In this document: positions 1 through 11,804 of the stretch, in pieces
Layout of the letters: every line of letters begins with the position of its first letter
Position numbering within the stretch: the stretch's first letter is position 1
Source of the DNA: Chloranthus sessilifolius
Taxonomy: Eukaryota > Streptophyta > Magnoliopsida > Chloranthales > Chloranthaceae
Direction of reading: 5' to 3'
DNA: 64,000 nt
Assembly: GCA_021018995.1 (NCBI GenBank)
Contig: CM037591.1
Location: forward strand, 66,491,901-66,555,900
The notes under the pieces: generated by a model
What the model was told of the DNA's origin: nothing
The model's input: the letters and a program-made list of their open reading frames with translations, nothing else
Databases searched by the model: none
Made by a program: the position numbers and the translations under genes

Positions 1-600
1 GTGTGCCAGGATAAGGTCGTACATAACTACCTAAGCGTAATTATTAGACTTTTCATGTGCACTACTCTCAACACACTCCCTATACTGACTAAATCTACAT
101 ATAGTCCTTGAAAATCTATAGTCATTCATCATGGCTTAAGTGAAAACAGCGCAATCTACTGTAGCGACATCCAATTCTGCTCTACCATGATATCCAAAAT
201 TTAAATTCTTCCTATCCTCTGTCAATTACCTACCTGATTGTCTAAGATTCTCTCAATTCTCGAAAAACTTCCATAGTAAGGTACAGTGATTACAACCGAA
301 TTGAAGTTGGAAGGAATGTATGTAAATACACCATAATCATGACTCTTGACTAATGAGTTAGTTCAACTTGGTTACCTTCATTACTCATAATGTCAACTTA
401 ATTTCAAATTGTGAACAACCTATCCGTAAGTAATTTCACCCTACTGTGAAGATTTATTCTTGTCTAGTCCTTATATTGTCAGCTATTCAATTAATCCTTT
501 AAAATTTAACTTCGTTTATGCTATGAAGGTGATTTAATCGGATGCATGTATGACGTACGGTGTCGTGATATTCCTTAAGTGTCAAAAGCAACTACAATTT
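1..600 (-). other. Left-hand tail of a minus-strand Gypsy element, not decoded
   Basis: This stretch lies downstream, on the minus strand, of the gag-like ORF at 601-1191 and should be the internal region of the same element. I see no protease, reverse transcriptase or integrase motif in it. The element runs off the left edge of the window. Confidence 0.35.
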
Positions 601-1191
601 CTAAGGGCATTCATCATCTAGAACTTTCAGAAAAATCTCGTTAATTGATAGTAAATATATACCTTGAGGAACTTCATGAGTCATTTGGGCATCGTGCATC
701 GCTGTTTTGCTCGTAGGACCTTGATTCGTAGGGAGGATCGGCTCAGAAGTAGATGTCAATGTTACCCGCCTTTGGCGTTTCACTGGACAATCTTTGATCC
801 GGTGCCCTTTCTCACCGCACTTAAAACATGTGCGCAAAACTAACCGACACTCTACCGTTTTGTGGTGCTTCCCACAATGCGCACAGATATCACTCGATGT
901 AGATGTCGTCGCCCCCTTTTCCAGTGCTGGACAATGTTTTATGAGGTGTCCCATTCGTCCACACTTGAAACACCCTCTCATGCCTCTCCTACAGTCCGAT
1001 GTCTTGTGTCGTTTTCCACACCTTGAGCATGACTCAACCTGTGCCAATGGAGAGATGTGAATCGTCTCTCTCAACCTTGTCATGAGTAATAAAGTCAGCT
1101 GAGCCATTGTGTTGATCATCGTCTCAAGCAATTGTCTATTCTGCTCATCTTCTCTGGTGCGTCCATTTCTTGCTCTTTTACGTGGTGCCAT
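601..1191 (-). CDS. Gag-like protein with duplicated zinc-knuckle pairs (Tekay/Del-type Gypsy element)
   Basis: This 196-residue uninterrupted minus-strand ORF starts with a basic segment (MAPRKRARNGRTR) that resembles the gag start of Tekay/Del-like Gypsy elements. From about residue 55 it carries four Cys/His motifs in two pairs: CSRCGKRHKTSDC then CFKCGRMGHLIKHC, and CAHCGKHHKTVEC then CFKCGEKGHRIKDC. The second of each pair is a canonical C-X2-C-X4-H-X4-C knuckle; the first has X3 before His. Gags of this lineage normally have one pair and a large capsid segment before it. Here the capsid segment is absent and the pair is doubled. The start lies about 375 bases from the primer-binding site at 1567-1580, as expected for gag. 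Nucleic-acid binding by the knuckles is known for the family; whether this short form is made is inference. Confidence 0.7.
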   Translation of the reverse strand: MAPRKRARNGRTREDEQNRQLLETMINTMAQLTLLLMTRLRETIHISPLAQVESCSRCGKRHKTSDCRRGMRGCFKCGRMGHLIKHCPALEKGATTSTSSDICAHCGKHHKTVECRLVLRTCFKCGEKGHRIKDCPVKRQRRVTLTSTSEPILPTNQGPTSKTAMHDAQMTHEVPQGIYLLSINEIFLKVLDDECP

Positions 1192-1566
1192 TGCGATCTG
1201 TCAAAATGAAATAGGGTTCCAATTAATTATGATTGTGGTCACCACGACCCTAAGCTTCAACAAAACTACACTTCACTTCATCCACTAGCCGTACTTCTAT
1301 CACTATTCATCACAATCACCCAATATTCCCACGATAAGCGATCGTTGAAAATCCATAGCCCATGTTCTCAACAGAACCTACTGCCACAACTTGAGACTTC
1401 GAGAACCTAAAGCCTAACATTTCCACTCACTGTGATAGAGTCCTAATTGGATCTCCTACACCCTAACATAATCTACTGCAATAGTCTTGGGTCCCAACAA
1501 GTTCTAAGCCAAGACCTAACACTTAAGCTCTTACTGCCACAGTGTCCCTAGAAGGCTTAATGCCTA

Positions 1567-1580
1567 GGCTCTGATACCAA
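1567..1580 (-). promoter_or_regulatory. Primer-binding site, initiator tRNA-Met type
   Basis: On the minus strand this reads TTGGTATCAGAGCC, which matches the complement of the initiator tRNA-Met 3' end used by most plant Gypsy elements. It sits directly inside the LTR whose last bases are at 1582, and fixes the element's orientation as minus. The 1192-1566 stretch between it and gag is leader without recognisable features. Confidence 0.9.
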
Positions 1581-1581
1581 C

Positions 1582-4070
1582 TGTGACAGCCCGGATTTTG
1601 GCACCCCGAAACCCGTGCCATCAGCACGATCATCTTGACCGTGCCCCTTAGCTATGCACGAAACATTGGTATATCAAGCAACAATAATGAACTGAAATAA
1701 TATCTATAATTGCAGAAATAGGATACTATTTAAAAGAGAGTTCTACCTTCATGCCCCTGCATGAATGGAGAACCGATCCGAACCATCGATGATAGCTGAT
1801 CATCACTGATGGTTTGCTCCAAAAGAATAATCCTATCATTTAATTACATTATTTACAAAATAAGGCTTGACATACCAAGCCGAACTAACAATCTCACAAA
1901 AAGCTCTCAAGAATGCACAGCAGAGTCCTCTAGAAGAAGTCCTCTGGAGGTGGCTCTAACTCGTCACCAGGTGCTGGGTCTGACTCACCAGGGTCAACGT
2001 CCCCTGAAGCGTCAACAGCCGCTAACAATGGACCTGCGAGGTATAGTCTAAAGGGTGAGCTACATCCTAGCTCAATAGGGAACAAACACAAGTGAACATA
2101 TAAATTATAATTCACATATATTCCATGATATGCCATGCATGATGTGTCTATGCAGTTACTGAGAAATACAGTTGAAAAGAAATCATATTTTACTGGTGGT
2201 TTACACACGTCTTTTAATTAATCATGAATGACACTGAATAGGCCTAAAGCAAAACTTAACCTTTCAACTTAAGTAATCCCCGAGCACTATAGCATCGAGC
2301 CCCGATGAGATACCCTTCATCGTCATCTATATAGATAGTTTTAAATGTATTCCCTGGGAATACAAATAGTACTCAAGCCCCTTTCCCCTAGGGATCGGTG
2401 GCGGGGTTTCAATCATAAGATGTCCTCGGATAAGCCTGACCGCCTATGGATTAGCTCAGCCGATTTGGCCACGCGGATATTCTGCCGAGTCAGTCGTGGG
2501 TATCCCGCCACGCCAGTGGGGTATCCTATCAAACCTCAAATAACAAAAATATCAGGTGCTTTACATATAGTTATTCACCGTGTAAGTGTGCTATCTTATA
2601 TCAGTTAGGCCCTATCAGACATTATTCAATCTTGGATACATCCCTGAGACGTATCCATTCACTTGCATCACACCTGATGCTCTTATTACTTTACTTTCTC
2701 ATCCCCTGGGGATGACTTATTATCCTTACTCTTTGTCACACACACACCCTTTTTCACAAACTCTTAAGCAATAAAACAGTTTTAAATTTGAATTCTATAT
2801 CACTACATACATGCTCTTGCAAAATAAAGTACATGTTCAAGGTGTTCCCTACCTCAAGTCTCCGCTAAATCATGCATCAAGGTCCCACGTGGCTCCTTGT
2901 GTCCTTGATCACACGTACCACCTATGGTACAATATAACACATGCAATACATCACTAAAGATGTAACAAAGAAGGTCTAAGGCCCTCCAAGAATCTTAAAG
3001 TCAAACTCACAAGTCAACAAAAACTGACAGTCGATTAATCGAACTCTGAAGTCGATTAATCGAATCTGATTCGATTAATCGATTCCCAAAATTGATTAAT
3101 CGAGATTCAAAATTGATTAATTGATTCCCAAAATCGATTAATCAAGGTCCCCATTCGATTAATCGAATCCCACATCGATTAATCAAAATTCTTGGTCTAT
3201 CAATTCGATTCTCAATTTGAGTAGTCGAATCCCCAAAATTGATTAATCGACATTCAAATCGATTAATCAAAATTCAAAATCGATTAATCGAAAACTCATT
3301 TTGACTAGTCAATTTCCCCAGGTCGCTTTCCTCCAGTCACTAGAGTCCCCTGGACGTTCTCAGTCGATTGATCGACACCAAAATCGATTAATCAAAAGTC
3401 AAAGTCGATTAATCGAAACTCAATTCGATTAATCGAATTCGTATTCCTTGACTTTTCAACTTCTTGGCGAAATTAATTGGCCAGAATTAGCCCCCTTTTG
3501 GGCTGTTCTTCCAAATCTTTTCCTACTCTTTTTCTTTTCTTTTTCTAAGCCATTATCCTATTATTTTAGCTATTTCTAACCACAATTAAACCTTTTTAAT
3601 TTATGCATTTAATCTACAAGAATTTTACCTTCAATCAATCTCAAATCGATTAAATCAAGTGGTTGGAAAGGCTAGGGTTCCTGCTTTGCTTGAACGGATC
3701 CTTCGCGTTGAATCGGCCTTCTAAATGCTTGAATCCCCTTCCAATCACCCACAATAACTCCTAGTTCAACCTACCCTTCCTTACTCCCTCTCTCTCTCTT
3801 CTTTACTCTCTCTCAACCACCAAACAAAAGAGAAACTACGGTTATTAACCCTTTTATCTCCCCTCAAGCTTGTGTGTTGAGCACATGCACCATAATAGGT
3901 ATATGTGACTCCAGACTTACCTCACTCTCCACACATTCACTCAATTTTTACACATCTCATCCGTTCATCGTATCCTACGTCAACTAGTGAACTCCAATAT
4001 GGTCAAACCCATGACCAATAGGGCACGGATCCCGAGGTCACTGTTCAACGTGATTTTTCAGGATATTACA
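1582..4070 (-). repeat. 5' LTR of minus-strand Tekay/Del-like Gypsy element (A)
   Basis: On the minus strand the LTR would begin TGTAATATCCTG (at 4070) and end GGGCTGTCACA (at 1582), giving TGT...ACA termini next to the primer-binding site. The length is 2,489 bp, in the range of this lineage. It is inserted in Athila-like gag sequence that starts at 4071. The other LTR is outside the window, so no target-site duplication can be checked. It contains an array of TCGATTAATCGA palindromes at 3031-3440. Right boundary: inferred from the terminus motif and from the return of gag homology shared with 9990-10057. Confidence 0.75.
3031..3440. repeat. Array of TCGATTAATCGA palindromes within LTR A
   Basis: About fifteen copies of the 12-bp palindrome TCGATTAATCGA and one- or two-base variants occur every 15-40 bp, separated by unrelated short spacers. 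Relative to the minus-strand LTR this is 630-1,040 bp from the LTR start, in the U3 part. Confidence 0.9.
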
Positions 4071-4600
4071 GTGCAACCCTACATGGCTGCACAGGTTGGA
4101 GAGGCATGTCTGATATGCCACTCACCCACACACTCACATCTTGACTGTCCCTCTGCTGGTCCATCTCCAGACTTAGTAAATGAGCATGCCAATACTGCCA
4201 ATTTGGACAGTAGCCTATTGGGTATACTTGGAGGAATCACCCTAATTTGAGGTGGAGACAAGCTAATGTTCAATAAACCCAGCAGCAGGCACTGCCCTAC
4301 ATTTCAAACCAGCAGCAATCTCTAGAGCATTTTCCCCATCAGTCCCCCCAGCCAAGTCAATTATTTTTACCCCCACCACAACCAAGAGCCCCCTCCTTTG
4401 AGGAGCATGTTTTGTCTTTATTGCAAAACTTTGGCTCCCTCTCACAGACTGTGAATTCCCACAGTCAGAGCATCAAAAAGATAGAAGACTAGCTGAGTCA
4501 AATTTCTAATGCTCTGACAAGAAGGAATGAGGGCAGGTTCCCAAGCCAAACTGTGACCAATCCCTGAGGACTGGTAAGGTGGTGGAACACCAAGAGATTT
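4071..4600 (+). pseudogene. C-terminal gag remnant of an Athila/Tat-like Gypsy element
   Basis: A broken + strand reading contains a zinc-knuckle-like CLICHSPTHSHLDC near 4110-4150. It is followed, across several stops, by a Pro/Gln-rich stretch and a heptad-like segment (HSQSIKKIED, then LSQISNALTRRNEGRFPSQ around 4455-4545). This order (Cys/His motif, proline-rich linker, coiled segment, GRFPSQ-like end) is typical of the Athila/Tat gag C-terminus. The first 75 bp (about 4090-4150) are nearly identical to 10003-10057, so a second copy of the same gag lies to the right. LTR A is inserted at its left edge. Confidence 0.6.
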
Positions 4601-5739
4601 TTAATGGAAAAAGGTGTGCAGAAGAAAGAGAGGATTGAGCTTCTGTTGTTGAGCAGCAAGTGCTGAATAAAAAGATAGAAGAGAAGTTGAAGATAGGTGG
4701 GTTGGGTTCAACATTTGGTGGAAGGGGAAGAAAAGTAAATTGTAAATAGAAATGTAATAGTGGTATATGTGTGGCATTTCATAAAAAAATAAAATAAAAT
4801 AAAAAATAAAAAATATATATACATATAAAGTCAAGAGAAGTACTTCATCTGAAAATTGAAAAGAAGAGAAGAAGTTGGCCACTATGGATCTGAAAAATAT
4901 TAAAGAAGATGAAGCAGTGTTGAAATAAAGAAGGTGAAGTCATGAATCACCATCCCCCCTTGTTGATTTCTCAGTTTTGAATCCATTCTACCCCTTTTAT
5001 TCTTTTTTAAACCTCAACCATAAGCCACATTACAACCCATCAAAAAGATCTTGTTGATCCAAAGTGAAATGAGTTGTCATGTGGAGATAAGGGAATGTCT
5101 AATCTATGGTGAAAAGTATATGAGGATGTCAAGAACCTAGATGCAATGTCTATTTAAGGTATGTGACTGATCTTGAGCTGATGAGAATGTAAACACCTTT
5201 GATTTTCATTGTCGAGAGATAGCCCTCGTGAGGATTGGGTTTTAAATTTAACTTCATTGGGGTAGTATCTAAACCTGATTTTTGAATTAATAGTGAGCCT
5301 AGTACTGATTTTCACACATTGTATTGTTGATGTAAAATGATTGTTGGCGATGCAAATACATGTTAATTTAGGTTTTAAATTGCCTGCATTACTGTTTTAA
5401 CTCCTCTGATTTTTAAGAATGGGTGTGGAATGATGCTTTATTTATTAAAATCTATTTTGTCATTAGCTATACTATACTTAACTATTTTAATGTGGAAGTT
5501 TGTGGGTGTCTTCACTAAAAACCCTCAGGAGACTTCACTCCTCCACTAGGGATCACCTAGGGGCTTAAAAGACTTGATGCATAAGCTAAATGCATCCGTG
5601 CTCCCTATGAAAGTGGCATTTACTTTTTAGAATAACTGTTTTAATTTTTCCTTTGCTCGAGCACTGAAAAATATCAATATTCACCTCCTAACCTGGCCGT
5701 TAATAGACCTTCGAGCTGGTTAATACTGAGTTTTTAAGT
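4601..5739 (+). other. Non-coding remnant between gag and LTR of the Athila-like element
   Basis: No pol motif is visible, so protease through integrase appear to be deleted. The A-rich stretch near 4790-4830 looks like simple sequence. I see no host gene here. Confidence 0.35.
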
Positions 5740-5911
5740 GTGCTTTTATGTATGACAATAAATTATATCTTAGTGAAGCAATCCAACATTTATAAGCCAA
5801 GAAGAAGGAATCTTGTGCTAAGCTGTGGAGCTGATGGATTTATATTGAGTGCACCATGGTGGTTCACACCATTGGGGCTGTTTAGCATGCCTCGGGGCCC
5901 TAGAAGTCCCA

Positions 5912-5914
<3 letters not shown>

Positions 5915-5945
<31 letters not shown>
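5915..5945. repeat. (GA)n microsatellite
   Basis: About fifteen uninterrupted AG units. Confidence 0.95.
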
Positions 5946-5948
<3 letters not shown>

Positions 5949-6349
5949 ACCCCAAGCACAGTGGAATACTGCTGCAGTGGAGTAAATAGGACAACTATGG
6001 AGCACATTGTTGCTGCAACAGATTAAGCAAACTGCACACTCAGCAATCTAGCAGCTCAAGCTTTTTATAGGTGCAGCAATGCAACTGCTCAAGTGGCACA
6101 TTACAACAACTTGCACACTAAAAATATCCATTCAAGCAAGCCAAGCTGAAAGCAGCTGCATAACTGCTGCCCTGGAACACTCGAACAGCTACACTAAAAA
6201 TATCCATTCAAGCAAGCCAAGCTGAACAGCCTGCACTAAACAACTCGACCACATCATGTGTGCAGCTATGCAGCAGTCCAAATGAAACCAGCAGCTACAA
6301 CACTGCACTTACTTGCATCTTGAGCACATTTGAATTATAGCATTTACAC

Positions 6350-6945
6350 CACTCGAGCAGTGCAAGCAGTGTTCTCATTCAGATCACCAACCTCGAGCAG
6401 CTGCCCTTGCTGGAAATAAACCACTCAAGCAGCTCACACTCTCTTGCAGCAAGTCCACACTCGAGTACATCATGTGTGCAGCAAACTAGCACTCTAGCAG
6501 ATGTGTAGCAGCCTCAAAAGTACACTCGAGCAGTCCATGGAGCTGTTGCAATGAACCTGTCAAGCTGATGCCTGAAACCTCCATCTCGTCGAGCTCATTG
6601 CTGCAACATATCAAGCTGTCGAGCAGCTAAAACTAGCCTGTCGAGTTGCTGGCTGAAGTGATTCAAGCTGTCGAGCAGCTAAAACTAACCTGTCGATCTG
6701 CTATTTTAACCCGTCGAGCTGCTATTTTAACCTATCGAGATCTTATCGAGTTGCTGGCTGAAGTGATCCAAGCTGTCGAGCAACTGAAGCTCACCTGTTG
6801 AGCTGTTGTTTTAACCTGTCGAGAGACTATCAAGATCCTGTCAAGTTCTTGGCTGAAGTGATGCAAGCTGTCGAGTAGCTGAAACTAACCTGTCGAGCCG
6901 CTGTTTTAACCTGTCGAGAGCCTCTCAAGAACTTGTCGAGTTGCA
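6350..6945. repeat. Array of CTCGAGCAGC / GTCGAGCTGCT motifs in LTR C
   Basis: More than fifteen copies of a TCGAG-centred motif recur. The left half has CTCGAGCAGC forms. The right half has GTCGAGCTGCT followed by ATTTTAACC in longer units. The array lies 380-970 bp upstream of the TATA box at 7320, in the presumed U3. Confidence 0.85.
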
Positions 6946-7286
6946 ATACCTGAAGCCAATGATCCGCCGAGCCGCAATCCCCACTTAACTCGCTGCTATT
7001 TAAAGCTTCTTTGAAATCGCCTATGGAGAATCGCCGAGATCGGAACTTTGAAGGCTGAAGCATTCCAACTGCTAGAGAACCACTTGAGATTTAAATTCTG
7101 AAGCTCAGCCACTGGAAGCACGGGTTCCAGCTTGTGTATTCAACATTCAGGGGGCATTTTTAGGATTCCACAGCATCTAGGGCACACATCCCAAGGTACT
7201 GAGTTATCTCACACTTTCTAATGCATTACTTGGCCACAAATGGGAAACAACACCAGCTCCAAATGGATTTATTCTTTCTTATTTTT

Positions 7287-7327
7287 GATTGGCCAAAGCA
7301 TAAAATGCTTTATGGATTGTATAAATA
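7287..7327 (+). promoter_or_regulatory. LTR promoter: inverted CCAAT box and TATA box
   Basis: GATTGG at 7287-7292 (CCAAT on the other strand) is followed 28 bp later by TATAAATA at 7320-7327, the usual spacing for a plant Pol II promoter. It is the probable transcription start region of LTR C. Confidence 0.55.
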
Positions 7328-7639
7328 CACCTATAAGCTGTCTTGGGAAGGAAGCCAAGATTAGCCTGAGCTCGCTTTTAGGATTTAATATTTTTAGGTT
7401 AAGGTTTCTTTTCTTTTCTTCTCTCCTTAGCTCAGCAGCCATGTTGGGTTAAATCTCTGTAGTAGCTAGGTATATTTCAGTTTTGTAATTAATTTTGTAA
7501 TAACTTAGTGAGCAGTTTTGGATTCTTACAAGGACTGCTGCCTTGAGGGTCAATCATTGTAAGTCTTTTTTATTTAATGAAATATCATTTTTAAAGCTCC
7601 ATTAAATCTATATTTTTTCTATATTTTTCACATAGATCT

Positions 7640-8290
7640 ATATGGGTTTAATACACCTATGGATGCATGTGCTTGTAGCCATGCACACATAGTGACTACA
7701 GTAGTTTTCCTGTTTTAGTTTAACCCATTGACTAGACCACATCTATGGGATGTTCTATGACCATTGAAGTGGATGAAATACAACCCTAAGACTGGTCTAT
7801 ATCACAGGGCTGAGCCAAATTTTTTTCCTCTGTATTTGTGCTTGTAGCCAAATGAGGGATTGTTGCAGAGCTAACTTCTCCTCTGTTCTACAACACCATT
7901 TTTAGTGAATGGACCTGAGATCTTGCACAGATTGCAGACTTGAGAGCTAGGTCATTGCAGGCCACTTTGTAGCAATGAACAACTGATTTTAACTTTCCAT
8001 TCAATCTGTGATTTCTTGTGATTTTCACTTGATTTTCACAGACTGTTTGATCCTATAGATGCATGAGCTTGTAGCCTTTCAAGCATAGTGTCTACAATGT
8101 TTTTCTTGTTTCAGCTCTAACCTCTTGCTTGGATGAAATTTCTGGGATATGATGTGATCATTAAAGTGGACAAAATATACCTTTAAGATGAGTTCATGCC
8201 TCTGGGTTAGGTTAGATTCTTCTACCTTACACTTGTGCTTATATCCTAGTGAAGGATTACTGCAGATCTAACATCTTGATCTGAGTTGCA
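7640..8290 (+). repeat. Diverged tandem duplication, period about 396 bp, in LTR C
   Basis: The run GGATGCATGTGCTTGTAGCC at 7661 recurs as AGATGCATGAGCTTGTAGCC at 8057. The following bases align in order through the 'AAGTGGA..AAATA' and 'GAGGGATT.TTGCAGA' segments. The second unit is partial, ending near 8290. Confidence 0.7.
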
Positions 8291-8705
8291 GTGAAGACTA
8301 GCCCATAGTTGTCTACTCCTCCATATTTTTATTTTATTTCACCAACCCATCATCATCATTCTTTATCTCCTTTCTTTAGCTATAGTTTTATTTCTATTTT
8401 TAGTTTAGTTTTGTGACACTTAAACACCCTCTCTTTACCTTGCTTTCTAGTGTAGGTTTAGAGTTGCTAGATCTGGAGATTTACTATACAACCTTTGGGT
8501 TTTAGATTGTCACTCTCTGTGGGACAAACTCTTACTTAATAAAACTTTCTACAACAGCTCTGGATCTTGCAGGATTGTGTGTTTTGATTTGTTGTTTTTG
8601 TGCTCTTTCTTCCCATTTCACTCCCCCTTTTTTTATTTGTCGTTGTTGCCATATTTTCATCGCTCTTTAATAAAAATAACAGCATCGCAATTTAAATAAC
8701 CAACA

Positions 8706-9154
8706 AGTTTGTAGCGCCGTTGCCAGAGAGTTTTGATCTAAGTAGTAAATCTAAGTTTTTGTTTAGATTTATTTGTTGTAGATGTAGTATTTGAATAAAT
8801 TATAGTTGCAATTTTTTCTTTTAATTTATAGTCTTTCTTTATTTTCTATTTTAGATTTATTGCATATTTTACGTTTGAATAAATTCTTGCTGGAGTTTTT
8901 GATTTTTACAGCTCTGGAGCAGTAACCAACTAGAGAGATCAGCTACAACTGGAGCAATTTTGCCTTAGTTTGTATCTCTCTCTCCCCTGTTCTTGTTTTA
9001 TTTCTGCAGTCTTAAATTTCAGCAGTTGTGTTTAGGCTTTAGTATTTTTTATTCTATTTGTTGTGCGTGTCTTTTTTCTTGCTCTGTGTGTGTTGTAGGC
9101 TGGGAAGGTCTCTCATTCTTGAGCTACAACCTTTGAATCCTGAAATAGAGAGTT
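8706..9154 (+). promoter_or_regulatory. Primer-binding region and untranslated leader of Athila/Tat-like element
   Basis: AGTTTGTAGCGCCGTTGCC directly follows the LTR end. In Athila/Tat elements the equivalent TGGCGCCGTTGCC is the primer-binding region. The remaining ~420 bp is AT-rich leader without an ORF before the gag start at 9155. Confidence 0.6.
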
Positions 9155-10057
9155 TTGAGCTCTAGGCCAGCAACACACACCCTTGCTGAAAATTTAGAAA
9201 TATCTGTGATGGGAGAGCAACCTAAACCCCTTAGGGAGTATTATGCACCAGGGGCATATTCATCCTCCTTTTGCATTCAACACCCTACTGCTATGGGCAG
9301 TTATGATATTAAGCCTTGGACTATCCAAATGTTACCTTCTTTTCATGGGTTAAGCAAAGAGGACCCCTACCAGCACATAGATCAGTTTCTTTCTCTATAT
9401 ACTACCTTTAATATTGCTGGTTGGGAGATGAAGCCACCAAATTGAGGCTTTTTCCTTTTTTATTAATGGATAAGGCTCGAACTTGTCTCACCATGCTCCC
9501 AGCCAATAGCATACAATCTTAGAATGATTTGCAATGCCAATTATTGGCTAAATTCTTCTCAATAAGTAAAACTAGTCAGTTGAGAAAGAGCATAGTCTCT
9601 TTTGCTCAATTCCCAACTAAATAATTTCACGAAGCTTGCGATAGATTAAAAGAGTTACTGAGGCGGTGCCCACACCATCAAATCCCTTTGTGGCAACTTG
9701 TGCAAAGCTTCTATCATGAGATAGATGCTAAAAGTAGATCCATAATTGATGCATCCTGTGGTGGCACCTATCTCAGCAAGACTGATGTAGAAGCCTGAGA
9801 TTTTTTTGATGTGATAAGTGAAAACTCTATGCAGCAGGAGTCTTTGACAAGAAATGACTCTGAGTCTGCTGCTAGAGGTACAAAAGAACCCACTTCTACT
9901 GGAAAATTATATAAATTAACTATATACAATAACCTAGAGTGGAAAGTGGACAGTTTGTCCTTAAAGTTTGATAAATTGATGTGTGGTACAGATGACTGCA
10001 CAGGTTAGAGAGGCATGTCTGATATGCCGCTCACCCACACACTCACATCTTGACTGT
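9155..10057 (+). pseudogene. Broken gag, Athila/Tat-like Gypsy element
   Basis: The first 96 residues (9155-9445) read as an Athila/Tat gag N-terminus: PLREYYAPGAYSS, then IKPWTIQMLPSFHGLSKEDPY, corresponding to the conserved 'FHG...EDPY.H...F' capsid signature. Frameshifts and stops follow. Recognisable pieces are FSISKTSQLRKSI-type sequence near 9550 and RRCPHH near 9665. The reading ends in CLICRSPTHSHLDC (10018-10054), the same Cys/His motif as at 4110. The sequence is then cut at 10057 by a different repeat. Confidence 0.65.
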
Positions 10058-10952
10058 TGATGAGGTGTGAAATATGTTCATATTTCACACCCTAAAACCT
10101 ACATTTAGGCATCCGATGAAAGCTATTTAATATATTTTGTATAGTTTTAGTGATTTACAGGTATAGAGATAAGTTGAGCATAAAATAACGCAAGAGTTCA
10201 GAAAATAACGTCAAATTCGTGCAACCTTGGATCATCTAGAACTTATCCTAACTTGCAACTCAATTTTGATCTTGAAAAAATTAGATTCGTAAAATTTCTA
10301 AATCACCAAAGTTGTAGAGCTCGTTGTCTTCTTTCTAACGCCACAAGAATTGTCTCAATCCGTTTTCGGAGCAAAAGTTATGACCAAAATACTGAGGATG
10401 TGTCTGTTGAAGAGTTGGGCCGAGTTTCATGAAAATTTAGGAAAATCGATAGATCGAGCAACAGACTCGATCGATCAAGTTTGGTCTGAATCTTTATGTT
10501 TTTAAAGTTGAAAATTAGTCAAAATTAGGGAAAAAAAGTTGGAGTTTCGAAATTAGACCCTATTTAAGAGAAAATTAGAGTTAGGGTCAGGTTTTGAAGA
10601 GGGATTGTATCAGTTGGATTAAAACTTTCGTAGATTTTGTTGGAGCATCTTTATGGTATTTTAATGATATTTTCATTTTATTTTTCAATTATGTCATTAA
10701 TTTCTAGTATGTGTGGCTAAATTTCATTGAGGGTGAGGATCTAATGAACCCCATCCGAGATATTCATTTATAATAGTATAAATTTATAATTAAGATATTA
10801 GTTTATATTTAATGGCTATGATGTTATTATCGATAATGGATATAATCCTATTGCTATCTAAGATATGGGTGCTAATCATGCATCATGATCTCAGATCTGC
10901 AATGGTGATTTTATCTTAATCATTGCCCATCTCCGGGTTAAGTTCTATTACC
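10058..10952 (+). repeat. LTR-like fragment starting TGATGAGGTGTG
   Basis: It interrupts gag exactly at the zinc-knuckle and opens with TG and a near-perfect 28-bp hairpin (10064-10091: GGTGTGAAATATG, TT, then its complement). A CGATCGATC-type pair of palindromes lies at 10441-10480. No matching CA end or target duplication is found, because the right side joins LTR C sequence at 10953. It is probably a truncated or recombined solo LTR. Confidence 0.45.
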
Positions 10953-11804
10953 AAATGAGGGATTGTTGCAGAGCCAACTTCTTGTTTATTCTACAACACC
11001 ATTTTCCGTGAATAGACCTGAGATCTTGCACAGATTGCAGACTTGCGAGTTGGGTCATTGCAGGCCTCTTTGTAGCAATGACCAGCTGATTTCAATTCTC
11101 CATTCAATCTGTGATTTCTTGTAATTTTCACTTGATTTTCACAGACTGTTTGATCCTATGGATGTATGAGCTTGTAGCCTTGCAAACATAGTATTTGTAA
11201 TGGTTTTCTTGTTTCACCTCTAACCTCTTACTTGGATAAATTCCCTGAGATATGCTGTGACCATTAAAGTGGACAGAATATACCCCTAAGATCAATTCAT
11301 GCCTTTGGATTAGGTTGGATTCTTCTACCTTGCACTTGTGTAGCAAAGTGAAAGATAGTTGCAGATCCAGCATCTTGTTCTGAGATGTAGTGAAGATTAG
11401 CCCATAGCTGTCTACTTCTCCACATTTTTATTTTATTTCACCAACCCATCATCATCATTTTTTATCTCCTTTTTTTAGCTTTATTTTTATTTATGTTTTT
11501 CGTTTAGTTTAGTTTTATGACACCTAAACACCCACTCTTTACCTTGCTTTCTATTGTAAGTTTAAAGTTGCCAGATATGTAGCAAGATCTGGAGATTTAC
11601 TATACAACCTTTGGGTTTTAGATCATTACTCCCTGTGGGACACTCTTACTTATTAAAATTTGCTACAATAGCCCTGGATCTTGCAGGATTGTGTGTTTAG
11701 ATTGCTGTTTCATCCCATTTCACTCCCCTTTTTTTTGTCTTTGCTACCATTTTTTTATCACTTTTTAATAAAAAATAACAGCACAACAATTTAAATAACC
11801 AATA
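10953..11804 (+). repeat. Second copy of the right part of LTR C
   Basis: This aligns co-linearly with 7847-8705, starting at AAATGAGGGATTGTTGCAGAG and ending TTAAATAACCAATA versus TTAAATAACCAACA. It has small deletions and about 10% differences by eye. It is probably the truncated 3' LTR of the element whose gag is at 9155. Confidence 0.75.

Larger units (their letters stand above)
5740..8705 (+). repeat. LTR of an Athila/Tat-like element (C); left end not fixed
   Basis: The right end is supported in two ways. The sequence ends ...CCAACA at 8705 just before a leader containing GCGCCGTTGCC (8711-8729), the motif that follows the 5' LTR in Athila/Tat elements. The terminal ~850 bp recur at 10953-11804, ending at the same place. 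A promoter-like CCAAT/TATA pair lies at 7287-7327. The left boundary is a guess, because no paired terminus was found. Within it are a GA microsatellite, a 35-bp direct repeat (near 6115 and 6190), an array of GTCGAGCTGC-like motifs (6350-6945) and a ~396-bp internal tandem duplication. Confidence 0.5.

Noticed and set aside
794-1060. + strand ORF opposite the gag-like ORF
   Set aside because: Shadow of the minus-strand zinc-knuckle frame; the minus-strand reading has the motifs.
3031-3440. CRISPR-like array of spaced palindromes
   Set aside because: Spacing and repeats are irregular and degenerate, the sequence is within a plant LTR, and no cas genes exist in the window.
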